From the NCBI GenBank assembly GCA_963735065.1, contig CAVTJL010000001.1, forward strand, positions 2,108,001-2,172,000: a stretch of DNA of 64,000 nt, written 5' to 3'. This DNA is from CAVTJL01 sp963735065 (GTDB taxonomy: Bacteria; Pseudomonadota; Alphaproteobacteria; Geminicoccales; Geminicoccaceae). Of this stretch, positions 45,263 to 53,538 are shown piece after piece. The position numbers and the translations under genes were made by a program. The first letter of the stretch is position 1, and each line of letters begins with the position of its first letter. A model generated the notes under the pieces. The model was not told where the DNA came from. It was given only the letters and a program-made list of their open reading frames with translations, and did not search any database.

Positions 45263-46678
45263 GTGTGGATCAGGGGCGAGCGGCTGAGCCTGGGCGAGAT
45301 CGGCCTTCTGGCCACGCCGACCGCGCTTGCCCTGCTGGTCCTCCTTCTCATCGGATCCCTGTCGGGCGGGGCCATGCTGCTCGGCCTCGTGCTGGGCGGT
45401 GCCACCTCGGTGATGCTCGCCATCTGGCGGACGGAGGCTGCCGCCCGCCTCGCCCGATGGGCCGACGAGGTGGCGGAGGGCTCGGGCCCGCCGCGCCCGC
45501 CCGAGACGGCGGGCCCGCTCGGCGTCTATCTGCGGCCCCTGGGCGAGCTCGGTCGCCAGCTGCAGGCGGAGCGCCAGCGGAGCGGCGACCTCGGCCACCT
45601 GCTCGAGACCCTGGTCGAGGCGCTGCCGGATCCGGTGCTGGTGATCGATCGCGATCTGCTGGTGACGCGGGCCAACGGTGCCGCGCGTCGGGCGCTGGGC
45701 TTCGAGCGCGACGGCACGCCCCTCGGCCGCGCGCTGCGCGATCCGGGCGTCCTGGCCGCGGTGACCGCGGCGCTCGCCACGCGCGAGGCCAGCACCACGA
45801 ACTTCAGCCCGGTCGGCGACCGCAGCAAGCAGTTCGCCGCGCGCATCGAGCCGATCGGCCTCGATCACGGCCGGCCGGGCGTGCTGCTGGCGCTCAGGGA
45901 GCAGACCGAGCAGGTGATGATCGAGCGCATGCGCTCCGACTTCGTCGCCAATGCGAGCCACGAGATCAGGACGCCGCTCGCCTCGCTGATCGGCTTCATC
46001 GAGACGCTGCAGGGCCCGGCCAAGGACGATCCGGCGGCACGCGAGGCCTTTCTTCCGACGATGGCGGAGGAAGCGCGGCGCATGGCCCGGCTGATCGACG
46101 ACCTGCTGTCGCTGTCCCGGATCGAGCTCGCGGCCAATCGCCCGCCTTCCGGCCGGGTCGACCCCGCGACCCTGGTGCGCGAGGCGGTGGAGAGCATGAC
46201 GCTCCATGCCCACCGCCAGGAGGTCCGCCTCGATCTGGACCTGGAGCCGGGCCTGCCCGAGGTGCGCGGCGATGCCGACCAGCTCCATCAGCTCGTCATC
46301 AACCTCGTCAGCAACGCGATCAAGTATGGCGGCCGCGAGAAGACCGTGCGCATCGAGGCCCGCCGCCTCGACTCGGGCGGCGTCTCGGCCGGCGCCCTGA
46401 GCGGCCGGCCCTGCGTCTCGATCGCCGTGATCGACGAGGGCGAGGGCATCGCCGCCGAGCACATCCCCCGCATCACCGAGCGCTTCTACCGCGTCGACCG
46501 CGCGCGCTCGCGGCGCCTCGGCGGCACGGGCCTCGGGCTCGCCATCGTCAAGCACGTGGTCCGGCGCCATCAGGGCCACCTGATGGTCGAGAGCGAGCTG
46601 GGCCATGGCAGCCGTTTCACCGTGCTTTTGCCCCTGGCGCCCGACGAGAGCGCCCAGCCCGTCACGGAAGTGTCATAG
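45263..46678 (+). CDS. phoR: Phosphate-regulon sensor histidine kinase
   Basis: The 471-residue kinase has two N-terminal hydrophobic helices (residues 15-55), a PAS domain (residues 110-215, LPDPVLVIDRDLLVTRANGA) and a HisKA domain with the phosphorylated His233 in NASHEIRTPLASLIGF. The ATPase domain has N, G1 and G2 boxes (NLVSNAIKYGG, VIDEGEGIAAEHI, GGTGLGLAIVKHVV). Together with PhoU and PhoB genes just downstream it is PhoR. It starts with GTG 21 bases after aacS. It phosphorylates PhoB when phosphate is scarce. Confidence 0.93.
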   Translation: MWIRGERLSLGEIGLLATPTALALLVLLLIGSLSGGAMLLGLVLGGATSVMLAIWRTEAAARLARWADEVAEGSGPPRPPETAGPLGVYLRPLGELGRQLQAERQRSGDLGHLLETLVEALPDPVLVIDRDLLVTRANGAARRALGFERDGTPLGRALRDPGVLAAVTAALATREASTTNFSPVGDRSKQFAARIEPIGLDHGRPGVLLALREQTEQVMIERMRSDFVANASHEIRTPLASLIGFIETLQGPAKDDPAAREAFLPTMAEEARRMARLIDDLLSLSRIELAANRPPSGRVDPATLVREAVESMTLHAHRQEVRLDLDLEPGLPEVRGDADQLHQLVINLVSNAIKYGGREKTVRIEARRLDSGGVSAGALSGRPCVSIAVIDEGEGIAAEHIPRITERFYRVDRARSRRLGGTGLGLAIVKHVVRRHQGHLMVESELGHGSRFTVLLPLAPDESAQPVTEVS

Positions 46679-46687
46679 TCTCCTCAT
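46670..46687 (+). promoter_or_regulatory. Candidate Pho box
   Basis: GTGTCAT-AGTC-TCCTCAT resembles two PhoB half-sites (CTGTCAT) 11 bases apart; the first matches six of seven positions, the second four. It overlaps the phoR stop and lies 167 bases before phoU, so it could drive phoU-phoB autoregulation. Confidence 0.4.
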
Positions 46688-46853
46688 AAAAGACGTGCCG
46701 ACCGGCGCCTACCGGCGGAGCATGTCGGCGTCCCGTCGTGGGCAGGCCGCCACGCATGCCAGCCGTCGAGCGGGCGTGCGGCAGGCGGGCTGCCCGGGGC
46801 GGGGCGAGACCGACCATTCGAGCGGGCCGCCAGGGCCCAGGAGACAGAGACCG

Positions 46854-47555
46854 ATGAGCACGCCGCCGGAGACCGCGACCAAGAAGCATCTGGTCCAGTC
46901 GTTCGACGAGGAGCTTCGACTGCTCACCGACATCGTCGTTCGCATGGGCGCCATCGCCGAGCAGCAGGTGGCCGACGCGGTCGAGGCGCTGGTCAAGCGC
47001 GACATCGACCTCGCCGACACCGTCATCAAGCGCGACGAGGAGGTGGACCTTCTCGAGGAGACGCTCGACCAGGACGCCGTGCGGCTCCTCGCCACGCGCC
47101 AGCCGATGGCGGTCGATCTGCGCGTCATCGCGATGGCCCTCAAGGTCAGCAACGACCTCGAGCGCACCAGCGACTACGCGGTCAGCATCGCCAAGCGGGC
47201 CCGGCGCATCGCCGAGAGCCCCGTTCTCGAGCCGATGATCCACATCCCGCGCATCGCCAACACCTGCCTCAGCATGCTGAAGGACGTGCTCGACGCCTAT
47301 ATCGAGCGTGACGTCGACAAGGCGATGGCGGTGTGGGAGCGGGACAAGGAGGTCGACGACTACTACACGAGCCTGTTCCGCGAGCTCATCACCTACATGC
47401 TCGAGGACCCGCGCAAGATCAGCACCTGCATCGATCTTTTGTTCATCGCCAAGAACCTCGAGAGGATCGGCGACCACGCGACCAACATCGCGGAGAAGAT
47501 CCACTACATGATCTACGGAGCGCAGATCAACCGACCGAGGCACGAAGAGCCGTGA
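46854..47555 (+). CDS. phoU: Phosphate signalling protein PhoU
   Basis: The 233-residue all-helical protein has the two PhoU repeats with metal-site sequences: VIKRDEEVDLLEETLDQDAV and ALKVSNDLERTSDYAVSIAK in the first half, VWERDKEVDDYYTSLFREL and IAKNLERIGDHATNIAE in the second. PhoU restrains PhoR signalling at the Pst transporter when phosphate is plentiful. The stop overlaps the phoB start (GTGA). A 175-base gap follows phoR. No pst genes are interposed. Confidence 0.96.
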   Translation: MSTPPETATKKHLVQSFDEELRLLTDIVVRMGAIAEQQVADAVEALVKRDIDLADTVIKRDEEVDLLEETLDQDAVRLLATRQPMAVDLRVIAMALKVSNDLERTSDYAVSIAKRARRIAESPVLEPMIHIPRIANTCLSMLKDVLDAYIERDVDKAMAVWERDKEVDDYYTSLFRELITYMLEDPRKISTCIDLLFIAKNLERIGDHATNIAEKIHYMIYGAQINRPRHEEP

Positions 47556-48265
47556 GAGCGTCGGTCCTGATCGTCGAGGACGAGATTCCGCTGCAGAGGC
47601 TGCTCGCCTACAACCTCCAGGCGGCCGGCTTCGACACGGTGGCCGCCTATGACGGCGAGGAGGCCCTCACCCTGATCGCCGAGCGCGAGCCGGACCTCAT
47701 CCTCCTCGACTGGATGTTGCCCCAGCTCTCGGGTCTCGAGCTCTGCCGGCGCCTGCGCCGGCGGGCCGAGACCGCGCACATCCCGATCATCATGCTGACC
47801 GCGCGCGGCGAGGAGCCCGACCGGCTGCGCGGCCTCGAGACCGGCGCCGACGACTATGTGACCAAGCCCTTCTCGCCGGCCGAGCTGATCGCCCGGATGC
47901 GCGCCGTGCTGCGCCGCGTGCGGCCGGCCCTGGCCGATCAGGTGCTGACCTTCCACGACCTCAAGATGGACCTGGCAGCGCATCGGGTCTTCCGCGAGGA
48001 GCGGGAGATCCACCTCTCGCCGACCGAGTTCCGCCTGCTCCGGCACTTCCTCGAGCATCCGGGCCGGGTCTTCAGCCGCTCCCAGCTCCTCGATCGCGTC
48101 TGGGGCGGCGATCTCGAGATCGAGCTCAGGACGGTCGACGCGACCATCCGGCGCCTGCGCCGCGCCCTCAACGCCGACGGCGAGGCCGACCTTCTGCGCA
48201 CCGTGCGCGCCGAGGGCTATTCCCTCGACCACAAGTTCGCGATGACCGGGTCCGAGGACCTCTGA
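47552..48265 (+). CDS. phoB: Phosphate-regulon response regulator PhoB
   Basis: The 237-residue OmpR-class regulator starts with GTG inside the phoU stop. The receiver domain has acidic residues VEDE, phosphorylated Asp53 (ILLDWMLPQLSGLELC), threonine in IIMLTARGEE and Lys105 in YVTKPFSPAELIAR. The winged-helix domain follows (HLSPTEFRLLRHFLEHPGRV, TVDATIRRLRRALN). It activates Pho-regulon genes, plausibly including the PhoX phosphatase at 1-1373. It converges on sppA, with only four bases between the two genes. Confidence 0.96.
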   Translation: MRASVLIVEDEIPLQRLLAYNLQAAGFDTVAAYDGEEALTLIAEREPDLILLDWMLPQLSGLELCRRLRRRAETAHIPIIMLTARGEEPDRLRGLETGADDYVTKPFSPAELIARMRAVLRRVRPALADQVLTFHDLKMDLAAHRVFREEREIHLSPTEFRLLRHFLEHPGRVFSRSQLLDRVWGGDLEIELRTVDATIRRLRRALNADGEADLLRTVRAEGYSLDHKFAMTGSEDL

Positions 48266-48269
48266 CCCG

Positions 48270-49985
48270 CTAGCGGATCAGGATCGTCGGCGCGATCGCG
48301 GTCGAGGGCAGCATCGCCTCGGAGACCTGCCCGATCAGGCTCAGGACGAAAGGCAGGCGCTGGCCCAGGAGCTGCAGCGCCAGGCGGAGCGGCGTCTCGG
48401 GCGGCGGGAAGGGGACGAGCGCCAGCGGCGCGCCGGCCGGCAGCCGCAGCGCCTGGCGCGTCTCGGCAAGGGCGACGTCGAGCCCGCCCAGCCGGTCGAC
48501 GAGCTTGCGCTGCAGCGCCTCGGCGCCGGTCCACACGCGGCCCTGGGCCAGGGCCTCCACCGCCGCCGGGTCGAGATGCCGGCCGCGGGCCACGCCGGCC
48601 TTGAAGGTGTCGTAGAGGTCGCCCACGAGCGCGTCGAGCCGTGCCTGGCCCGCTGGCGTGAAGGGCTCGATCGGGGACCACATGCCGAGATCGGGGCCGG
48701 CCGTGGCCCGTCCCCAGTTGATGCCCAGCTTCTCGGACGCGCCGCCGAGGACCGGCTTGCCCGCGAACACGCCGATGGAGCCCGTGAGCGTCAGCGGCTC
48801 GGCCACGATGCGGGACGCGTCCATCGCGATCCAGTAGCCGCCCGAGGCCGCGACATTGCCCATCGAGACGATGACGGGCTTGCCGACCTTGACGGCCTGG
48901 CGGACCTGATGGGCGATGGTCTCGGAGGCGACCGCCGAGCCGCCGGGGGAGGCGATGCGGAGCACGATCGCGCGCACCGCGGGATCGTCGATGGCCTCGG
49001 TGAGGGCCTGGGCCAGATCGTCGGCTGCGGCGCCGCCGCCCACAGCCTCGGAGCCGCGCTGGATGGTGCCCACGGCGCGCACGAAGGCCACCCTCGTGGC
49101 GCCGTCGTCGGGCTCGCCGCGCTCCGCGTCCAGATACTCGCGCATCGGCACGAGGCCGGCGCCGACACCGGCCCGGGCCAGTGCCCGCGCCTCGACCTCG
49201 TCACGATAGGCCAGCCGGTCGACCAGCCCGGCGTCGCGGGCCTCGGCCGCGGTGTAGGGGCCACCGCCCAGCGCCGCCTCCGCCCGCTCGGCCGTCAGCT
49301 GCCGCCCCTCGGCGACGCCGGCGATCAGCCCCTGCCAGGTCTGCTGGACGAGGTCCTGGAGCATCGCCTGGTTGGCGGGGGTGGGCGCGCTCTCGGTGGC
49401 GATCTCGGGCGCCGTCTTGTAGGCGCCGCGCTTGGCGACGCTGACGCCGATCCCCAGTCGGTCCAGCAGGTCCTTGGCGAAGGGCGTCTCGATCTGGAGC
49501 CCGCTGACCCCGACGAGGCCGGCCGGCTGGACCGAGATCTCGTCGAAGGCGGTGGCGAGATAGTAGCCCTCGTCGCCCGGCGACAGCTCGCCCAGGCTGT
49601 CGCTCCAGGCGAGCGCGAACCGGTGCTTGGCGCGGAACGCCTTGATCGCGTCCCTCAGCTCCTGCGCCACCGCAAAGCCGTGCGACGTGCCGTCGACCAG
49701 CGCCACGAGCCCGGCGACGCGCGGATCGCCGGCGGCGCGCTCGAGGCCGAGGACCAGCTGGGACAGCGTCGGCGTGCCGTCGAGCGACAGGCCGACGAGG
49801 CCGAGCCCGCTGGAGCTCTCCGGCACATCCTGTCGCAGGTCGAGCTCGAGCACGACCCTGGGGGGCAGGGAGGGCTCGGCCCGCTCGCTGCGCAGGAACC
49901 ACCAGGCGGCAAAGCCGACGCCGGCGACGAAAAGAATGGCGAGCGCGCCCAGCGTGGCGAGAAAGCCGACGAGAAAGCGCCTCAC
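48270..49985 (-). CDS. sppA: Signal peptide peptidase SppA, 67-kDa type
   Basis: The 571-residue protein starts at GTG 49985 with an N-terminal membrane anchor (FLVGFLATLGALAILFVAGV) and contains two S49 protease domains. The first carries the general-base lysine in VAKRGAYKTAPE. The second carries the nucleophile serine in NVAASGGYWIAMDASRI, preceded by VLRIASPGGSAVASE. The long form degrades cleaved signal peptides on the periplasmic face of the inner membrane. The ribosome site is poor, so the start is uncertain by some residues. Confidence 0.93.
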   Translation of the reverse strand: MRRFLVGFLATLGALAILFVAGVGFAAWWFLRSERAEPSLPPRVVLELDLRQDVPESSSGLGLVGLSLDGTPTLSQLVLGLERAAGDPRVAGLVALVDGTSHGFAVAQELRDAIKAFRAKHRFALAWSDSLGELSPGDEGYYLATAFDEISVQPAGLVGVSGLQIETPFAKDLLDRLGIGVSVAKRGAYKTAPEIATESAPTPANQAMLQDLVQQTWQGLIAGVAEGRQLTAERAEAALGGGPYTAAEARDAGLVDRLAYRDEVEARALARAGVGAGLVPMREYLDAERGEPDDGATRVAFVRAVGTIQRGSEAVGGGAAADDLAQALTEAIDDPAVRAIVLRIASPGGSAVASETIAHQVRQAVKVGKPVIVSMGNVAASGGYWIAMDASRIVAEPLTLTGSIGVFAGKPVLGGASEKLGINWGRATAGPDLGMWSPIEPFTPAGQARLDALVGDLYDTFKAGVARGRHLDPAAVEALAQGRVWTGAEALQRKLVDRLGGLDVALAETRQALRLPAGAPLALVPFPPPETPLRLALQLLGQRLPFVLSLIGQVSEAMLPSTAIAPTILIR

Positions 49986-50034
49986 GGGGAGGAGGCCCTG
50001 CCGGCCGGGGAGCTGGGCGCCGTGGCGCCGGAGC

Positions 50035-51144
50035 TCACGCGGCCACCACAGCCTGCCGCCGCGCCCGCTCGCTCGCGGTCTTGAGCTGGCCGCAGGCGGC
50101 CAGGATGTCCTGGCCGCGCGGCGTGCGCACCGGCGAGGCGTGGCCCGCCGCCTCGACGATCGCCGCAAAGGCGCGGATGCGATTGTTCGAGGAGCAGGAG
50201 AAGGGGGCGCCCGGCCAGGGATTGAAGGGGATCAGGTTGACCTTGGAGGGGATGTCGGCCAGCAGGCGCACGAGCTCGCGGGCGTCGGCGTCGCTGTCGT
50301 TGACATCCTTCAGCATCACATACTCGAAGGTGATCGGCCGGCGCGCGGGGTAGCGCCTGCAGGCTTCGAGAAGCTGGGCGATCTTCCACTTCCTGTTGAT
50401 CGGCACGAGATCGTCCCTGAGCTCGTCGCGGACGGCGTGCAGCGAGATCGCGAGCCCGACGCCCAGCTCCTGCCCGCACTGCTCGATCCTGGGCACGACG
50501 CCCGAGGTCGAGAGCGTGATGCGGCGGCGCGAGAAGGCGAGGCCCGTCTCGTCCATCGCGAGGCGCAGCGCCGCCGCGGTGGCGTCGTAGTTGAAGAGCG
50601 GCTCGCCCATGCCCATGACGACGATGTTGGTGAGAAGCCGCCCGTCGCGGTTGCTCGGCCACTCGCCCAGCCGGTCGCGCGCCACGAGGATCTGCGCCGT
50701 GATCTCGGGCGTGCCGAGATTGCGCACGAGCGGCATCGTGCCGGTGTGGCAAAAGCGGCAGGTGAGCGTGCAGCCCACCTGGGTCGACACGCACAGGGCA
50801 CCCCGGTCATCCTCGGGGATGAAGACCGTCTCGACCTCCTGCCCGTCGGCGAAGCGCAGGAGCCATTTGGCGGTGCCGTCGCTCGAGCGCTGCTCGGTCA
50901 CGATCGCCGGGCGCGCCACCGAGTAGCGCTCGGCCAGCCGGGCGCGCAGCCCGGCCGGCAGGGTCGTCATCTGGGCGAGGTCGCTTGCGCCTCTGGCATA
51001 GAGCCAATGCGCCAGCTGCCGCGCCCGGAGCCTCGCCCGCCGCTCGTCCTCGCCCAGCTCGGCCATCAAGGGTGCCAGCTCGCCCGGGCCGAGCCCGATC
51101 AGGCTCGGCCTGCCGTCGTCGGCGAGCGGGCGCGGCGCGGTCAT
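50035..51144 (-). CDS. rlmN: Dual-specificity 23S rRNA/tRNA adenine-C2 methyltransferase
   Basis: The 369-residue radical SAM enzyme methylates A2503 of 23S rRNA and A37 of some tRNAs. The cluster cysteines are C125, C129 and C132 ([11 protein letters not shown]). Other markers are [49 protein letters not shown] and the catalytic cysteine in DILAACGQL. The ATG at 51144 overlaps the stop of the upstream IalB-like gene (ATGA), so the two are translationally coupled. Confidence 0.97.
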   Translation of the reverse strand: MTAPRPLADDGRPSLIGLGPGELAPLMAELGEDERRARLRARQLAHWLYARGASDLAQMTTLPAGLRARLAERYSVARPAIVTEQRSSDGTAKWLLRFADGQEVETVFIPEDDRGALCVSTQVGCTLTCRFCHTGTMPLVRNLGTPEITAQILVARDRLGEWPSNRDGRLLTNIVVMGMGEPLFNYDATAAALRLAMDETGLAFSRRRITLSTSGVVPRIEQCGQELGVGLAISLHAVRDELRDDLVPINRKWKIAQLLEACRRYPARRPITFEYVMLKDVNDSDADARELVRLLADIPSKVNLIPFNPWPGAPFSCSSNNRIRAFAAIVEAAGHASPVRTPRGQDILAACGQLKTASERARRQAVVAA

Positions 51145-51653
51145 TTCTTGCAGCTGCTCAGCATCGCGTTGAAGGCGTCGGTGAAGCCGAGCAGCGAGTA
51201 GGTGTCGAGCGAGGTGGTGCTCTTGGTCGAGGTGCCGCTCACCGTCATCTTCACCCCGGCCTTCATCGCCTCGATCATCGCATCGTCGTCGTCCGGCGTG
51301 CGCGCCCAGGCATGCTCGCCCTGGGTGAACAGATTGAAGCTCTTGCTGCCGACCTTGATGATGACGTCGCTGCCCTTGCCATAGGGGTAGCCCGGCTCGA
51401 CGCTGACCTGGACGTTGGGCGGGTCCATGGGCAGCTTGGCCACGAGCACGGCGGCGGCCCCACGGACGCTGTAGGTGCCGGTCATCTTCTTCGGGACCGA
51501 CGCGATGTAGCACGTCTTTCCCTTCTGACCGTCGCTCACATAGACATTCCAGTCCTTGAAGCTCTCGACGAAGCCGGCAAAAGCCGGCCCCGACGCTGCC
51601 AGCGTCGCCGCTACGAGCGCGGCGGCGAGCCAGTTCCTGAGATGTCGATGCAT
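51141..51653 (-). CDS. IalB-family secreted protein
   Basis: The 170-residue protein has a cleavable signal peptide ([18 protein letters not shown]) and matches invasion-associated locus B proteins: [45 protein letters not shown] and [20 protein letters not shown]. It ends in a cysteine pair partner, SSCKK. Despite the name, the family is widespread in non-pathogenic alphaproteobacteria, with an unknown periplasmic role. Translational coupling to rlmN is common in this class. Confidence 0.88.
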   Translation of the reverse strand: MHRHLRNWLAAALVAATLAASGPAFAGFVESFKDWNVYVSDGQKGKTCYIASVPKKMTGTYSVRGAAAVLVAKLPMDPPNVQVSVEPGYPYGKGSDVIIKVGSKSFNLFTQGEHAWARTPDDDDAMIEAMKAGVKMTVSGTSTKSTTSLDTYSLLGFTDAFNAMLSSCKK

Positions 51654-51729
51654 CGTCCTCGCTTGTTGGCTGCCGGTTGAACCCGAGGCGCAGCTTACGT
51701 AGCGCCGCCCGGCGGGCAACCGCTTAACG

Positions 51730-52275
51730 CTAATCGGTGTCAACCGCGCCGCTCCCCCTGCGTAGCACCGGCCGGCCGTGCACATGAGTCTCGAGCGGCT
51801 CGGTGGGGCCGCCGGAACGCACCGGCCGGGGCGCGAACCGCCCGTGGCAGAGAAGCCTATCATACATGACGACGGCCCCCGCGACCGCCAGATTGACGCA
51901 AAAGCGCGTGGGCACCCGCACCACATGGTCGCAGCGCGCCAGCATGGCCTGGGACAGGCTGCCGCGCTCCGGCCCGAAGACGTAGGCGGCGTTGAGCGGG
52001 TGACGGAAGCTCGGCAGCTCCACCGCCTCGTCGACCAGCTCGACGCCGACCAGCCGGCATCCGCGGGGCAGGCTGAGCTCGGCCACGGCGGCGACCTCGT
52101 AGAGCGGCACCTGCTGCTCGGCGCGCGACGTGTCGGAGAGCGCCTCCTTGACCCGATAGTCGGCATCCACGACGAAGGTGAAGCTGGCGCCGAAGGCATG
52201 GGCCGTGCGCATCAGCGTGCCGAGATTCATCGGCTTGCTGATGCCCTCGGCACCGATTCCGAAGTAGCCGCGCAT
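51730..52275 (-). CDS. SpoU/TrmH-type RNA ribose methyltransferase
   Basis: The 181-residue protein begins MRGYFGIGAEGISKPMNLGT and shows the knotted SPOUT motifs: motif 1 NLGTLMRTAHAFGA, motif 2 YVFGPERGSLSQ and motif 3 PTRFCVNLAVAGAVVMYDR. It would methylate a tRNA or rRNA ribose 2'-OH. ATG 52290 is an alternative start five codons upstream, but MRGYFGIG is the usual N-terminus. It diverges from the quinone oxidoreductase gene. Confidence 0.85.
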   Translation of the reverse strand: MRGYFGIGAEGISKPMNLGTLMRTAHAFGASFTFVVDADYRVKEALSDTSRAEQQVPLYEVAAVAELSLPRGCRLVGVELVDEAVELPSFRHPLNAAYVFGPERGSLSQAMLARCDHVVRVPTRFCVNLAVAGAVVMYDRLLCHGRFAPRPVRSGGPTEPLETHVHGRPVLRRGSGAVDTD

Positions 52276-52405
52276 GCTGGTCTCGCCCATGGCCCCGAAG
52301 TTAGGGTGCGGGACGGCGCGGGAAAAGGTATGAGGCCGCCGTCTCGGGCTCCTCGGGGACCGCTCGGCGGCCCAGGGCCCGGGCCGGGCAAGGAGGAGAC
52401 GGGAA

Positions 52406-53383
52406 ATGCGCGCCATCCAGTGCCGTGAGCTCGTCGGGCTCGAGGGCCTCCATGCGACCGAGCTGCCGCTGCCCCAGCCGGGCGCCTGCTGCGTGCGCAT
52501 CCGCGTCCGCGCGGCCGGGGTCAACTTCGCCGACGGGCTGATGATCGCCGGCCGCTACCAGGAGCGCCCGAGCCTGCCCTTCGTGCCGGGGCTCGAGGTC
52601 GCAGGCGAGATCGACGCGCTGGGCGCCGCCGTCCACGGCCTCGAGGTGGGCCAGCGCGTGCTGGCCGTCCTGGGCCACGGCGGCTTTGCCGACTATGCCA
52701 TCGCCCTGGTCGACGACGTGGTGCCGATCCCGGACGAGATGGACTTCGCGACCGCGGCGGGCTTCGGCATCGCCTATGGCACGGCCCATGGCGGGCTGGT
52801 CTGGCGGGCCGGCCTGCACGGCGGCGAGACCCTGCTCGTCCACGGCGCTGCCGGCGGCGTCGGCCTGATGACCGTCGAGTGCGGCAAGGCCATGGGGGCC
52901 CGCGTGATCGCCACGGCCCGAGGCGCCGAGCATCTCGAGGTCGCCCGCGCTCACGGCGCGGACGAGGTCGTCGATTCGACCGACCCGGCTCTGGTCGAGC
53001 GGCTGCGGGCGGTCATCGGCGAGCAGGGTGCGGACGTGATCGTCGATCCCGTGGGTGGTCCGCTGCTCGCGGCGTCGCTCAAGGTCGTCGCCTGGGAGGG
53101 GCGGATCGTCGTCGTCGGCTTCGCCTCGGGCGAGGTCCCCTCGATCCCGGCCAATATCCTGCTCGTGAAGAACGCGTCGGTGCTGGGCTTCTACTGGGGC
53201 AGCTATCGCAGGCACGATCCGGCCCGGCTGCGGCGCGGTATCGAGGAGCTGCTCGACTGGTGGAGCAACGGTCTCTTGCGGCCGCATCTGTCGCATCGAC
53301 TGCCCCTGGAGCGGGCGGCCGAGGCCCTGGCGCTCCTGCGCGATCGACGCAGCTCGGGCAAGATCGTTCTCACCATGGACTGA
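52406..53383 (+). CDS. NADPH:quinone oxidoreductase (zinc-independent MDR family)
   Basis: The 325-residue protein has the medium-chain reductase fold. The substrate domain includes AAGVNFADGLMIAGRYQERP and FVPGLEVAGEIDALGAAVHG. The nucleotide domain has LLVHGAAGGVGLMTVECGKA and VIVDPVGGPLLAASLKVV. The zinc-ligand cysteines of alcohol dehydrogenases are absent, consistent with a quinone or enone reductase. The start is preceded by AAGGAGGAG. It is a single gene. Confidence 0.93.
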   Translation: MRAIQCRELVGLEGLHATELPLPQPGACCVRIRVRAAGVNFADGLMIAGRYQERPSLPFVPGLEVAGEIDALGAAVHGLEVGQRVLAVLGHGGFADYAIALVDDVVPIPDEMDFATAAGFGIAYGTAHGGLVWRAGLHGGETLLVHGAAGGVGLMTVECGKAMGARVIATARGAEHLEVARAHGADEVVDSTDPALVERLRAVIGEQGADVIVDPVGGPLLAASLKVVAWEGRIVVVGFASGEVPSIPANILLVKNASVLGFYWGSYRRHDPARLRRGIEELLDWWSNGLLRPHLSHRLPLERAAEALALLRDRRSSGKIVLTMD

Positions 53384-53538
53384 GCCCGCCAGGGCCTTGC
53401 CGTAGCGCTCCCGATCGAGGGTGAAGCCTTCGCCCGCGGGCCTGCGTTGATGGCTTCCCTGCGCCGGGGCTTTACGCCTCTTCTCTCTTGGTCGACAAGC
53501 AAGGCAGGAGAGAGGAAGTATGAGATGGGGCAGGACGC

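Noticed and set aside
51654..51729. TTGACA as the -35 element of the ialB-rlmN operon promoter
   Set aside because: The hexamer is present on the minus strand, but no acceptable -10 lies 16-18 bases downstream.
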